The translations under genes and the position numbers were made by a program. 5,467 nt of DNA from Acidobacteriota bacterium (GTDB lineage: Bacteria; Acidobacteriota; Vicinamibacteria; Vicinamibacterales; Vicinamibacteraceae): assembly GCA_013695405.1 (NCBI GenBank), contig JACDAO010000744.1, positions 1 through 5,467 of the forward strand, read 5' to 3'. Below the pieces are notes generated by a model that searched no databases, was not told where the DNA came from, and saw nothing but the letters and a program-made list of their open reading frames with translations. Below, piece by piece: positions 1-5,451 of this stretch (the first letter of the stretch is position 1; each line of letters begins with the position of its first letter).

Positions 1-26
1 CGTGTCAGGCATTCGGACGAAACGGC

Positions 27-908
27 TCAGGCGGTAGCCAGTCCCCCGCCCGCGAAGCAATGCACATGCCTGCCAGCCAGCGCAGCCCAGGCCGGCCGGC
101 GACCGTGACCGGCTGCACCAGCGCGCCCCGGCCCCGCCCCGGCACACAGCACCGGCAGGTGCTGCAGCGTCTGGATGTACTGGCTCACCTGCAGGCCGTA
201 CTTGCGCGACGGCAGGCTCGAGTCGAACCGGAGTAGCTCCATCTCGCAGCCATAGTGCTCATCGAAGTACGAGGGCACGACGTCCTCGCCCCACTCGAAC
301 GAGTGACCGCCGAGCTTGCGCATGATCCGTGACGAGCAGTGCTTGACGGTGGCGGTGGTCACCCCGAGGAAGCCGCCAAGGCTCTCGGCCAGCGCATACG
401 TGGACATCGCCGTGTTGACCGCATGCGCGGTGCGGCGGAACTCCTCGCCAACTGCCCAGCCGCCGAACTCGACGTACCTGACGCGACGGGCCCGGGCCAG
501 TGCCAGATCGTTTGCCAGGACCACCCGCAGCCGGTCGGCCCAGGTCGCACTGCGCGCAATCGCCGACGACCAGACGCCAAGCGCTTCAGGCTCGGCCTCT
601 TGAGGCTGATGGGTGCGAAACCGCGCGCAGGCAGCAATTTCTCCATCGGGCTGAATCGACACCACGTGCCAGCTGGAGTCGTCGGACGCCAGCACGTGCT
701 GACCACTGCTGGTCAGTTGCGCCGCCGTGATTGCCCCGTCACGCAGGTAGACACTGCCCCGCAGTTTCTGGACGCCGGCGAGCACGTGTGCGTGGCGGCC
801 CGGATCGACGTCGACACCATGGAAGGCACCGGGCACAGCCGACGCGAGCGGCGCGAGCAGCATCAGCGAGCCACTGCGAGTTGACGAGGGAGAGGCGGAC
901 AGGTGCAT
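27..908 (-). CDS. GNAT-fold acyltransferase, autoinducer-synthase-like; C-terminal frame probably shifted
   Basis: No named family member is recognised, but the pattern is that of an acyl-CoA N-acyltransferase fold. Counting from the chosen ATG, a strand-like block at residues 80-98 (WHVVSIQPDGEIAACARFR) is followed by a helical stretch (about 113-142). Then comes a GNAT motif-A-like block, VRYVEFGGWAVGEEFRR (143-159), and a late helix with SSRIMRKLGG (192-201). The usual R/Q-x-x-G-x-G/A acyl-CoA loop is degenerate (EEFRRTAHA), as in LuxI, FeeM and exosortase-associated acyltransferases rather than typical acetyltransferases. Residues about 37-60 (GRHAHVLAGVQKLRGSVYLRDGAI) would fit the N-terminal substrate region. 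The start at 908 is preferred over an upstream one at 1022 because AGGAG lies 10 nt before it; the extra 38 residues look non-coding. The frame as read stops at 27 after a Gly/Ala-rich tail. A +1 shift near 121-143 would instead give a better tail ending at position 5 (about 300 aa). Cytoplasmic; substrate unknown. Confidence 0.62.
   Translation of the reverse strand: MHLSASPSSTRSGSLMLLAPLASAVPGAFHGVDVDPGRHAHVLAGVQKLRGSVYLRDGAITAAQLTSSGQHVLASDDSSWHVVSIQPDGEIAACARFRTHQPQEAEPEALGVWSSAIARSATWADRLRVVLANDLALARARRVRYVEFGGWAVGEEFRRTAHAVNTAMSTYALAESLGGFLGVTTATVKHCSSRIMRKLGGHSFEWGEDVVPSYFDEHYGCEMELLRFDSSLPSRKYGLQVSQYIQTLQHLPVLCAGAGPGRAGAAGHGRRPAWAALAGRHVHCFAGGGLATA
121..143 (-). other. Probable frameshift site in acyltransferase gene (three runs of four C)
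   Basis: Runs of four C occur at 126-129, 132-135 and 137-140 (G runs on the coding strand). Before this tract the gene frame is convincing up to LQHLPVLC. After it the same frame gives a Gly/Ala/Arg-rich tail. The frame reached by dropping one base reads GALVQPVTVAGRPGLRWLAG, then MCIASRAGDWLPPEPFRPNA, and stops with TGA at 5-7. By my count about 77% of its codons end in G or C, against about 67% in the unshifted frame. This is either a sequencing or assembly indel in the homopolymers, a real mutation, or, less likely, a programmed +1 shift. Confidence 0.55.
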
Positions 909-1155
909 GCGTTTACAACTCCTGTGTGTCAGTCCGCGTCCGACTGCCTTGGCCGCCTCTGGACAGATCTCGACCCTTCGCACTGAGGGGCCAGGCGTCG
1001 TCTGGCGGGGACTCAAAGACACCGATGCCTGTGCATCAGCGCCCGTCCGGCAGACCGCTCGCAGGCGGTGCGCGTCGCTCCCGCAGTGGGAACGAGGCGC
1101 CCGAATGCGTGTACGGCTTTCGGGAGAGGGTCAACGGACCGACAGTGGACCCGCG
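909..1155 (-). promoter_or_regulatory. Long 5' leader of the acyltransferase gene with several inverted repeats
   Basis: If transcription starts about 12 nt below the sigma-54 element, the leader is about 250 nt and holds no credible gene. Short inverted repeats in the minus-strand RNA are: 1100-1124 (CCCGAA/TTCGGG, 13-nt loop); 1075-1095 (8 bp with one G-U pair, 5-nt loop); 1054-1069 (ACCGC/GCGGT, 6-nt loop); 1022-1039 (7 bp with one G-U pair, 4-nt loop); 990-1006 (GCCAG/CTGGC, 7-nt loop); and 930-946 (CAGTC/GACTG, 7-nt loop), the last ending just upstream of the Shine-Dalgarno. CTCCCG at 1121-1126 can alternatively pair with CGGGAG at 1078-1083, which would compete with the first two hairpins. 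It matches no riboswitch class I know. Five-base stems are common by chance at this GC content, so only the 7-8 bp stems carry weight. Confidence 0.35.
919..923 (-). promoter_or_regulatory. Shine-Dalgarno deciding the acyltransferase start
   Basis: On the minus strand AGGAG is followed by a 10-nt spacer and the ATG at 908. The spacing is slightly long, but no other in-frame start (1022 or 863) has a comparable purine block. Confidence 0.55.
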
Positions 1156-1164
1156 CCGTTAAGT

Positions 1165-1181
1165 AGCAAGCATCAGGCCAA
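1165..1181 (-). promoter_or_regulatory. Sigma-54 (-24/-12) promoter for the acyltransferase
   Basis: The minus strand reads TTGGCCTGATGCTTGCT. Against the consensus YTGGCACG-N4-TTGCW it matches all positions except the A and C of the CACG part, and GG and GC are separated by exactly 10 nt, as sigma-54 requires. It points toward the acyltransferase, with an expected start near 1155. Sigma-54 promoters need an AAA+ enhancer-binding protein, none of which is encoded here. Confidence 0.55.
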
Positions 1182-1189
1182 GACAGGTG

Positions 1190-1283
1190 TCGCAGGACGC
1201 GACGGACCGCCGACGCTCCCGCAACTGCAAAACCGTCGGAGCGCACACCCGAAACGTCTCGACACCACCCTCGTCGCAGTGTC
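1190..1283. promoter_or_regulatory. Inverted repeats upstream of the sigma-54 element; possible activator sites
   Basis: GACAC (1261-1265) and GTGTC (1279-1283) form a 5+5 inverted repeat with a 13-nt spacer, about 80-100 bp upstream of the -24 element, where enhancer-binding proteins usually bind. Nearer the promoter, CCGACG and CGTCGG, and the overlapping GCTCC and GGAGC, form two nested inverted repeats within about 1208-1245. The repeats are seen; the binding role is inference. Confidence 0.22.
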
Positions 1284-1456
1284 AGAGTGTTGCGGATCGT
1301 AACAACTTGGACAAACTTACCGTCCGTTATCGGGCGCGCAGTCTATTGATGAGCGAAAGCTGTCGGGGTAAGGGGAGCCTCACGATCTAACGGAGGCGAA
1401 TGTTCAGTTACGAATTCGTCCGTGTGAGGTCGAGGTGTCGACGCGCCGTCGGCAGG
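1284..1456. other. Gene-free stretch downstream of arfB
   Basis: No convincing coding frame, RNA gene or mobile element is seen on either strand. Short open frames here have atypical composition and no recognisable motif. A 5-bp hairpin with a 3-nt loop (CGACG/CGTCG, 1439-1451) lies just past the arfB stop but lacks a following T run, so it is at best a weak terminator. Confidence 0.4.
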
Positions 1457-1873
1457 TTAGTCGTCGCGTTCCACCGTGCGGAGGCGTTTGGTGTCGGCAC
1501 GTCGCTGCTTGGCGTCGAGCCGGCGCGTCTTCGATGCCGCGGTCGGCCGGGTCGGCCGTCGCGGGGTCGGCGGCACGGCGGCCGCCGCGAGCAGGGCGTA
1601 CAGACGTTCGCGCGCAGCGACCCGGTTCTGGGCCTGGGTCCGGTACTCGCGCGCGTCGATCACCAGCACGCCGTCGGCGGTCATCCTGTGACCGGCCGCG
1701 CGCATCAGACGCGCCTTCACGCCAGTGGGCAGGCCTGTGTCATCGACCCGCACCCGCAACTGCACCGCGGTCGACACCTTGTTGACGTTCTGCCCGCCGG
1801 GACCGGAGGCGCGTACGAAACGTTCCTCGAGCTCCGATTCCTGCAACACGACCTCGTCGGACACCCGGATCAT
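1457..1873 (-). CDS. arfB: Alternative ribosome-rescue factor ArfB (YaeJ), peptidyl-tRNA hydrolase
   Basis: ArfB enters the empty A site of ribosomes stalled on truncated mRNA and hydrolyses peptidyl-tRNA with its GGQ loop, freeing the ribosome without tmRNA. The 138-residue product matches the family length (about 140). The catalytic motif SGPGGQNVNK has GGQ at 26-28, followed by the release-factor-like core (STAVQLR, then DGVLVIDAREYRTQAQNR, which resembles the E. coli block DGVIVIKAQEYRSQELNR). A basic C-terminal tail from about 103 contains RRPTRPTAASKTRRL, very close to the E. coli tail that lies in the mRNA entry tunnel. The tail separates it from release factors RF1/RF2, which are much longer. 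The ATG overlaps the phosphatase stop (ATGA), and no Shine-Dalgarno precedes it, so translation is probably coupled to the upstream gene. Cytoplasmic. Nothing looks broken. Confidence 0.95.
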   Translation of the reverse strand: MIRVSDEVVLQESELEERFVRASGPGGQNVNKVSTAVQLRVRVDDTGLPTGVKARLMRAAGHRMTADGVLVIDAREYRTQAQNRVAARERLYALLAAAAVPPTPRRPTRPTAASKTRRLDAKQRRADTKRLRTVERDD

Positions 1874-3537
1874 GGCGCAGCTGCCCGTCGGGCGGCCGCG
1901 GCAGGCGTCCGGGCGCTCAGCGCCTCAACCAGCACTCGCCCCTCCGAGCCGCTCGGCGCTTCGACCCCGAGCAGCGTCGCCAGCGTCGGCGCCAGATCGT
2001 TGAGGGCAACGTGCCCGTGGAAGTACCCGGCGCTGACCCCGGGTCCCATGATCACCAGCGGAATGTGTGAGTCGTAGCCGTACGGGGACCCGTGGGTCGC
2101 GCCCGTGGCTCCGGCAATCCAGTTCGGTTCGAGGACGATGTGCAAGTCGCCGGCCCGGTGGCGGTGGTAGCTGCGTGCGACGCGTTGCGATAACCGGTCG
2201 ACCGGCGCCTGTCCGTCGATCAGCATCTCGCGCGTGTAGACGCGGGCCACGTGCGGCACCTGGCCAGCGGCGGTCGCGGCCACGCGCCTGACCTCCGCGG
2301 GATCCGCCTTGTGCTCGGTCATCACCGTCCGGTCGAGGTAGACGTGCGGGTTGGCGATTCGTTCGATCCAGGTCGCCGCGCCGAACCTGGCGTCGAGCGC
2401 CTGCTCGATCGCCTCGGTCAACGCGGACGAACTGAAGCGGCCCCCAGGCAGCCGGTAGGCAGCCTGGGACTCCGGCAGCGGGCCGACGCCGTGATCGGCG
2501 GTGAAGGCCACCAGGGTCCGCCCCAGCCCGACCTGGCGGTCGACCAGATCGAGCAGACGTTGCAGTTGCAGGTCGGTCTTGCGGGTCACGTCGCGCACCT
2601 CCGCCGAGTCCGGGCCGTAGCGATGCCCGACCGAGTCGTTGGAGGAGAAACTGACGCTCAGCAGGTCGGTCACGCCGCGCTGCCCCAGCCGTTCCTCGCG
2701 CAGCGCCGACTCGGCCATCGCCAGCACCAGTTCGTTGCCGGCCGGGCTGGTGATCACCGCGTCGAGCAGCGGCGCGCCGGGCTGGCTCGGGTAGGTCCGG
2801 GCCCCGTCGGGCGCGCCCTGGTACTCCCAGCGCGTGCCGGCGAACGAGTCGACGATCTTGCGCGCGTTGACCGCCTGCACCCAGTCGGGGAGCGCGTCCC
2901 GGTAGTAGGTGCTCGTGACGAAGCCCCCGCCGCGGAAGAAGTAGGCGGCGTCGGCGGCGTGTCCGACCGGCAGGATGGCCGAGCGGTCCTTGAGCGAGAT
3001 GCCAATCACCCGCGGCGAGGTCACGGCGCCGAGCGGCACACCCGACGCTTGCTTGATCTGGTCGCCGAGGGTGGTCACCAGCATCCGCCGGGGCGAGGCA
3101 CCAGTGCCGCCGCCGCCGCCGGCGCTGCCGACGATCCGGACGGTGTCATCGGTGATGCTCTCCACGTTGGTTTGCGTGCTGCGCTCGTACCAGGTGTTGT
3201 TGATGATGCCGCTGACCGCCGGCGTGGCGCCACTGAGCATGGTCGCGTGGCCGACCGCCGTTACCGTAATGCCGTGCTCCAGGTGCGCGTCGGTGAACAC
3301 CGCGCCCCGGGTGGTCAGCGTCTTCAGCCCGGCCGTGGGCGGACCGAAGCGTGTCAGGTAGTCAGCGCGGAATTGGTCGACGGCAATCAGCAGCACCAGA
3401 CGGACTGGCGGTCCGGCCGAGGGCGGCGTGGGCCGCGTCTGCGCGTGCGGCTTCAGCGCCAGGCACCACAAGGCGACGAGCATGACGCCGACGCGAGACA
3501 CTCGAGAGACGGACGGCAGGGCTGAGGGCATCGGCAC
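1870..3537 (-). CDS. Secreted PafA-type zinc alkaline phosphatase / phosphodiesterase-nucleotide pyrophosphatase superfamily
   Basis: Member of the alkaline phosphatase superfamily, closest in pattern to PafA/SPAP monoesterases, which release phosphate from phosphate esters in the periplasm. Residues 1-33 form a Sec signal peptide (Arg-containing start, hydrophobic VGVMLVALWCLAL, probable cleavage after KPHA). Candidate metal ligands are D54 (AVDQFR), D301 and H305 (NDSVGH), D348 and H349 (TADHG) and H482 (THGS). The likely nucleophile is T93 (TVTAVGHA), with N114 (IINNTWY). K183 and R185 in SLKDRSAILPVGH match the Lys/Arg pair diagnostic of PafA-type enzymes rather than NPP diesterases. The ligand spacings agree with what I recall for PafA, apart from a short insertion before K183 that includes five glycines (140-144). 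The 555 residues are full length for the family. The start is GTG at 3537; ATG at 3531 is equally possible, since neither has a Shine-Dalgarno. It overlaps arfB by 4 bp. A receptor remnant lies immediately upstream. Confidence 0.9.
   Translation of the reverse strand: MPMPSALPSVSRVSRVGVMLVALWCLALKPHAQTRPTPPSAGPPVRLVLLIAVDQFRADYLTRFGPPTAGLKTLTTRGAVFTDAHLEHGITVTAVGHATMLSGATPAVSGIINNTWYERSTQTNVESITDDTVRIVGSAGGGGGTGASPRRMLVTTLGDQIKQASGVPLGAVTSPRVIGISLKDRSAILPVGHAADAAYFFRGGGFVTSTYYRDALPDWVQAVNARKIVDSFAGTRWEYQGAPDGARTYPSQPGAPLLDAVITSPAGNELVLAMAESALREERLGQRGVTDLLSVSFSSNDSVGHRYGPDSAEVRDVTRKTDLQLQRLLDLVDRQVGLGRTLVAFTADHGVGPLPESQAAYRLPGGRFSSSALTEAIEQALDARFGAATWIERIANPHVYLDRTVMTEHKADPAEVRRVAATAAGQVPHVARVYTREMLIDGQAPVDRLSQRVARSYHRHRAGDLHIVLEPNWIAGATGATHGSPYGYDSHIPLVIMGPGVSAGYFHGHVALNDLAPTLATLLGVEAPSGSEGRVLVEALSARTPAAAARRAAAP
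3106..3120. repeat. (GCC)5 trinucleotide tract encoding five glycines in the phosphatase
   Basis: Five consecutive GCC units on the plus strand read as GGC codons for Gly140-144 of the phosphatase, in a loop where the protein is a few residues longer than the PafA spacing. Such a tract can change length by slippage without breaking the frame. Confidence 0.6.
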
Positions 3538-3546
3538 AAGTCTAAC

Positions 3547-3565
3547 CGCCGACGCGCGGTCGGCG
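3547..3565 (-). promoter_or_regulatory. Perfect GC hairpin just upstream of the phosphatase start
   Basis: Minus-strand RNA reads CGCCGAC, loop CGCGC, GTCGGCG: a perfect 7-bp stem. It is followed by GTTAGACTT and then the GTG at 3537, 9 nt later. There is no real U run, so it is a poor terminator. It sits where a Shine-Dalgarno would be expected and may shape the initiation region or mark the edge of the receptor remnant. Confidence 0.4.
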
Positions 3566-3572
3566 AGCAGCC

Positions 3573-4022
3573 GGTGCTGCTGATGATCTGCGCCGACGAT
3601 CGGAACGGGACCCCGAGCAGGAAGTCGGAGAACGAGTTGCCCGAGGCCGCGCCGTTGAACAGGAACTGGCCGCTGCCCTCGTTGGCGCCGGCCGAGAAGC
3701 CGTCGAGGATGTGATTGCGCGACCAGGCGCCGCCGACCCGCAGCGAGTGGCGGCCGGTGATCCAGGTGACGTTGTCACTGAGCGAGAATGAGGTCGTCTC
3801 GGTGTCGCGCAGCACGTTCTGACGCAGATCGCGCAGCAGGGTCGGCGAGTTGGGGCCCTGGCAGACGAACGCCGCGTGCCCGAGCCGATCGCGTCCTTCG
3901 GCCGGAATCTCGAGCCCCCACTCGTCGGCAAGTTGACCGGCGTCGAAGTTGCCGCGCCGGTTGGCCTCGTCGACGTTGAACCCGCCGCGCAGTTCGTTGA
4001 GGAAGGTATTGGTGAAGATCTC
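3573..4022 (-). pseudogene. TonB-dependent receptor (Oar-like) internal fragment
   Basis: About 150 residues read without interruption and resemble the early beta-barrel of Oar-like, carboxypeptidase-regulatory-domain TonB-dependent receptors. Signs are TNTFLNELRGGFNV, then SLSDNVTWITGRHSLRVGGAWSRN, then GQFLFNGAASGNSFSDFLLGVP, a typical series in these proteins. Full receptors of this kind run to about 1000 residues or more. Here the signal peptide, regulatory domain, TonB box, plug and nearly all of the barrel are missing, so it cannot make a working outer-membrane receptor. The frame stays open beyond the similarity, upstream to 4157 and downstream to 3453, but those parts do not look like receptor and the latter overlaps the phosphatase. 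There is no start codon with a ribosome site at the left edge of similarity. It is probably a deletion remnant; the intact codon pattern suggests recent loss or an assembly join. Confidence 0.75.
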
Positions 4023-4062
4023 TCCCGCCCGCCGTCTCGCGGCAGGCGCGGCGCGTGCAGAC

Positions 4063-4070
4063 GCAATTGC
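4063..4070. promoter_or_regulatory. GCAATTGC palindrome in the divergent control region
   Basis: This is a perfect 8-bp palindrome with AT-rich centre in otherwise GC-rich DNA, about 100 bp upstream of the transporter start. It could be a regulator site, but it is short and no regulator gene is in the window. Confidence 0.15.
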
Positions 4071-4082
4071 AAGCCGATAACC

Positions 4083-4100
4083 CCTCGAATCGTTGCGAGG
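4083..4100. promoter_or_regulatory. CCTCG/CGAGG inverted repeat at the expected minus-strand transcription start
   Basis: Two perfect 5-bp arms are separated by 8 nt. It lies just downstream of the minus-strand -10 element, so it could be an operator or a leader hairpin for the remnant-phosphatase transcript. Chance occurrence is possible. Confidence 0.22.
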
Positions 4101-4104
4101 CCGT

Positions 4105-4133
4105 GTGATATACCTCCCGCCACGTCCTGTCAA
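4105..4133 (-). promoter_or_regulatory. Sigma-70-type promoter reading toward the receptor remnant and phosphatase
   Basis: On the minus strand a perfect TTGACA (-35, 4128-4133) is followed by TATCAC with a 17-nt spacer, or by TATATC with 15 nt. The AT-rich TATATCAC stands out from its GC-rich surroundings. I infer it is the old receptor promoter, now possibly driving the remnant, phosphatase and arfB. Confidence 0.45.
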
Positions 4134-4158
4134 CCTGCGGTTCGACGCGTGGATCACT

Positions 4159-4164
4159 GGAGGG
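4159..4164 (+). promoter_or_regulatory. Strong Shine-Dalgarno fixing the GTG start of the transporter
   Basis: GGAGGG is followed by 6 nt and then GTG at 4171. The in-frame TTG at 4093 and ATG at 4192 have no comparable site, so this decides the start. Confidence 0.75.
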
Positions 4165-4170
4165 CATTGC

Positions 4171-5451
4171 GTGGCGCGTCAGGTCCGTCGGATGCGGTGG
4201 GTCATCGGGGGCCTGCTGTTCCTGTCCACAGTCATCAACTACATCGACCGGCAGACGCTGAGCGTACTCGCCCCCGAGCTCAAGACGCTCTACGGCTGGA
4301 GCAACTCGGACTTCGCGCGGGTGCTGATTGCGTTCCGGCTCGCGTACGCGCTCGGCCAGACGGTCGCCGGACGCGTCATCGATCGCCTCGGCACGCGACG
4401 CGGCCTTGGCCTCGGCGTCGCGTGGTACTCGGTGGCTGCGATGTTGACCGCCCTGGCCGGCGGCCTGCCGTCGTTCATGGCGGCACGCTTCGCGCTCGGG
4501 CTCGGCGAAGCCGGCAATTGGCCCGGCGCGACCAAGGCGGTGTCCGAGTGGTTCCCGCGCAAGGAGTCGGGCTGGGCGGTGGCGTTGTTCGACAGCGGGT
4601 CGTCGATCGGCGCGGCGCTGGCGCCGTTCATCGTGCTGTCGATCTATGCGGCGTTCGGCTCGTGGCGCCCGGTGTTCGTGATCACCGGCGCGCTCGGCTT
4701 CGTCTGGCTGGCGGTCTTCCTCGCGGTCTATCGCCCGCCCGAACACCATCCGTGGGTCACGCCGGAAGAGCGGGCGCTGATCCTCGAGGGACGTGACACG
4801 CCGAATGCCGCCGACACCGGCACCGCCCTGCCCTACGGGACGCTACTGCGACTGCCACAGACGTGGGGCTACGTCTTGTCCAAGACCTTCACCGACCCGG
4901 TGTGGTTCTTCATCACCGACTGGTTCGCGATCTACCTGGTGAGCCGCGGCTTCAGCGTGCAGGAAGGGCTGCTGGCGTTCTGGGTGCCGTTCCTGGCCGC
5001 TGACGTCGGCAACTTCCTCGGTGGCGGCGTCTCGAGCGTCCTGATCGCCCGCGGTTGGCGGGTCGGCACCGCCCGCAAGGTGATCGCGGTGGCCGGCACG
5101 CTGGGGATGACCATGCTGGTGCCGACGCTGTGGGTGTCGTCGCTGCCGGCGATCATCGCCTGCTTTGCCGTCTCGACTTGCGCCTATGCGGCGTACTCGA
5201 CGGTCATCCTCAACCTGCCGGCTGACCTGTTCCCGTCCTCGTCGGTGGCCTCGGTCAGCGGGCTGGGCGGCACCGGCGCCGGTCTCGGCACGATTGCCGC
5301 GATCTACCTGACTGGCTGGGTTTCGGACCGGTACTCGTTCGCGCCGATCATGGTCGGCGCCAGCATCATCCCGGCGTTCGCGTTGCTGGCGATGCTGACG
5401 CTGGTGCGCAACACGGCCGCGACCCGGGCCGGGTTGGTCAGGGCGGTATAG
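4171..5451 (+). CDS. MFS transporter, anion:cation symporter family (ExuT/GudP-like sugar-acid importer)
   Basis: Inner-membrane secondary transporter that probably imports hexuronate, aldarate or a similar organic anion with protons or cations. The 426-residue product has the layout of a 12-helix MFS protein. TM1 begins at about residue 9 and runs into [13 protein letters not shown] (23-35), a signature of the ACS family. GWSNSDFA (42-49) precedes TM2. The MFS loop-2/3 motif is [12 protein letters not shown] (67-78). The family-typical [23 protein letters not shown] spans 110-132. A hydrophilic central loop lies at about 188-230, then TM7 begins near [16 protein letters not shown] (241-256). 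The C-terminal half ends with [11 protein letters not shown] and two last helices. The start is GTG, set by the Shine-Dalgarno; ATG at 4192 would cost only seven residues. It is transcribed away from the receptor remnant across a short shared control region. The exact substrate cannot be told from sequence alone, and neighbouring catabolic genes lie outside the window. Confidence 0.9.
   Translation: MARQVRRMRWVIGGLLFLSTVINYIDRQTLSVLAPELKTLYGWSNSDFARVLIAFRLAYALGQTVAGRVIDRLGTRRGLGLGVAWYSVAAMLTALAGGLPSFMAARFALGLGEAGNWPGATKAVSEWFPRKESGWAVALFDSGSSIGAALAPFIVLSIYAAFGSWRPVFVITGALGFVWLAVFLAVYRPPEHHPWVTPEERALILEGRDTPNAADTGTALPYGTLLRLPQTWGYVLSKTFTDPVWFFITDWFAIYLVSRGFSVQEGLLAFWVPFLAADVGNFLGGGVSSVLIARGWRVGTARKVIAVAGTLGMTMLVPTLWVSSLPAIIACFAVSTCAYAAYSTVILNLPADLFPSSSVASVSGLGGTGAGLGTIAAIYLTGWVSDRYSFAPIMVGASIIPAFALLAMLTLVRNTAATRAGLVRAV

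Noticed and set aside
909..1022. N-terminal extension of the acyltransferase to the start at 1022
   Set aside because: The extension lacks a ribosome site and looks non-coding, whereas 908 has AGGAG upstream.
1013..1246. Minus-strand 77-codon frame in the leader region as a small gene or leader peptide
   Set aside because: It starts upstream of the predicted transcript start, has no Shine-Dalgarno and no recognisable content.
339..1302. Several plus-strand open frames opposite the acyltransferase and its leader
   Set aside because: Arg/Ala/Pro-rich shadow sequence; the minus-strand frame has the coherent GNAT pattern and a ribosome site.
1284..1400. Plus-strand promoter-like patterns around TTGGAC and TTATCG
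   Set aside because: Poor spacing and no plus-strand gene follows.
909..1456. Known riboswitch (cobalamin, cyclic-di-GMP), tRNA or CRISPR array in the gene-free stretch
   Set aside because: No conserved core boxes, no cloverleaf and no regular direct repeats were found by eye.
1400..2077. Plus-strand open frame (225 codons) opposite arfB
   Set aside because: Antisense to a certain ArfB with full-length motifs; composition is Arg/Gly-rich without domain signals.
2251..3525. Long plus-strand open frame (424 codons) opposite the phosphatase
   Set aside because: It is the antisense shadow of a clearly recognised gene, rich in Arg/Gly/His as expected for high-GC antisense, with no domain pattern.
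3775..4749. Minus-strand open frame (324 codons) spanning the transporter start and the receptor remnant
   Set aside because: Low-complexity Arg/Glu/Asp-rich shadow that overlaps two better-supported frames; no recognisable motif.
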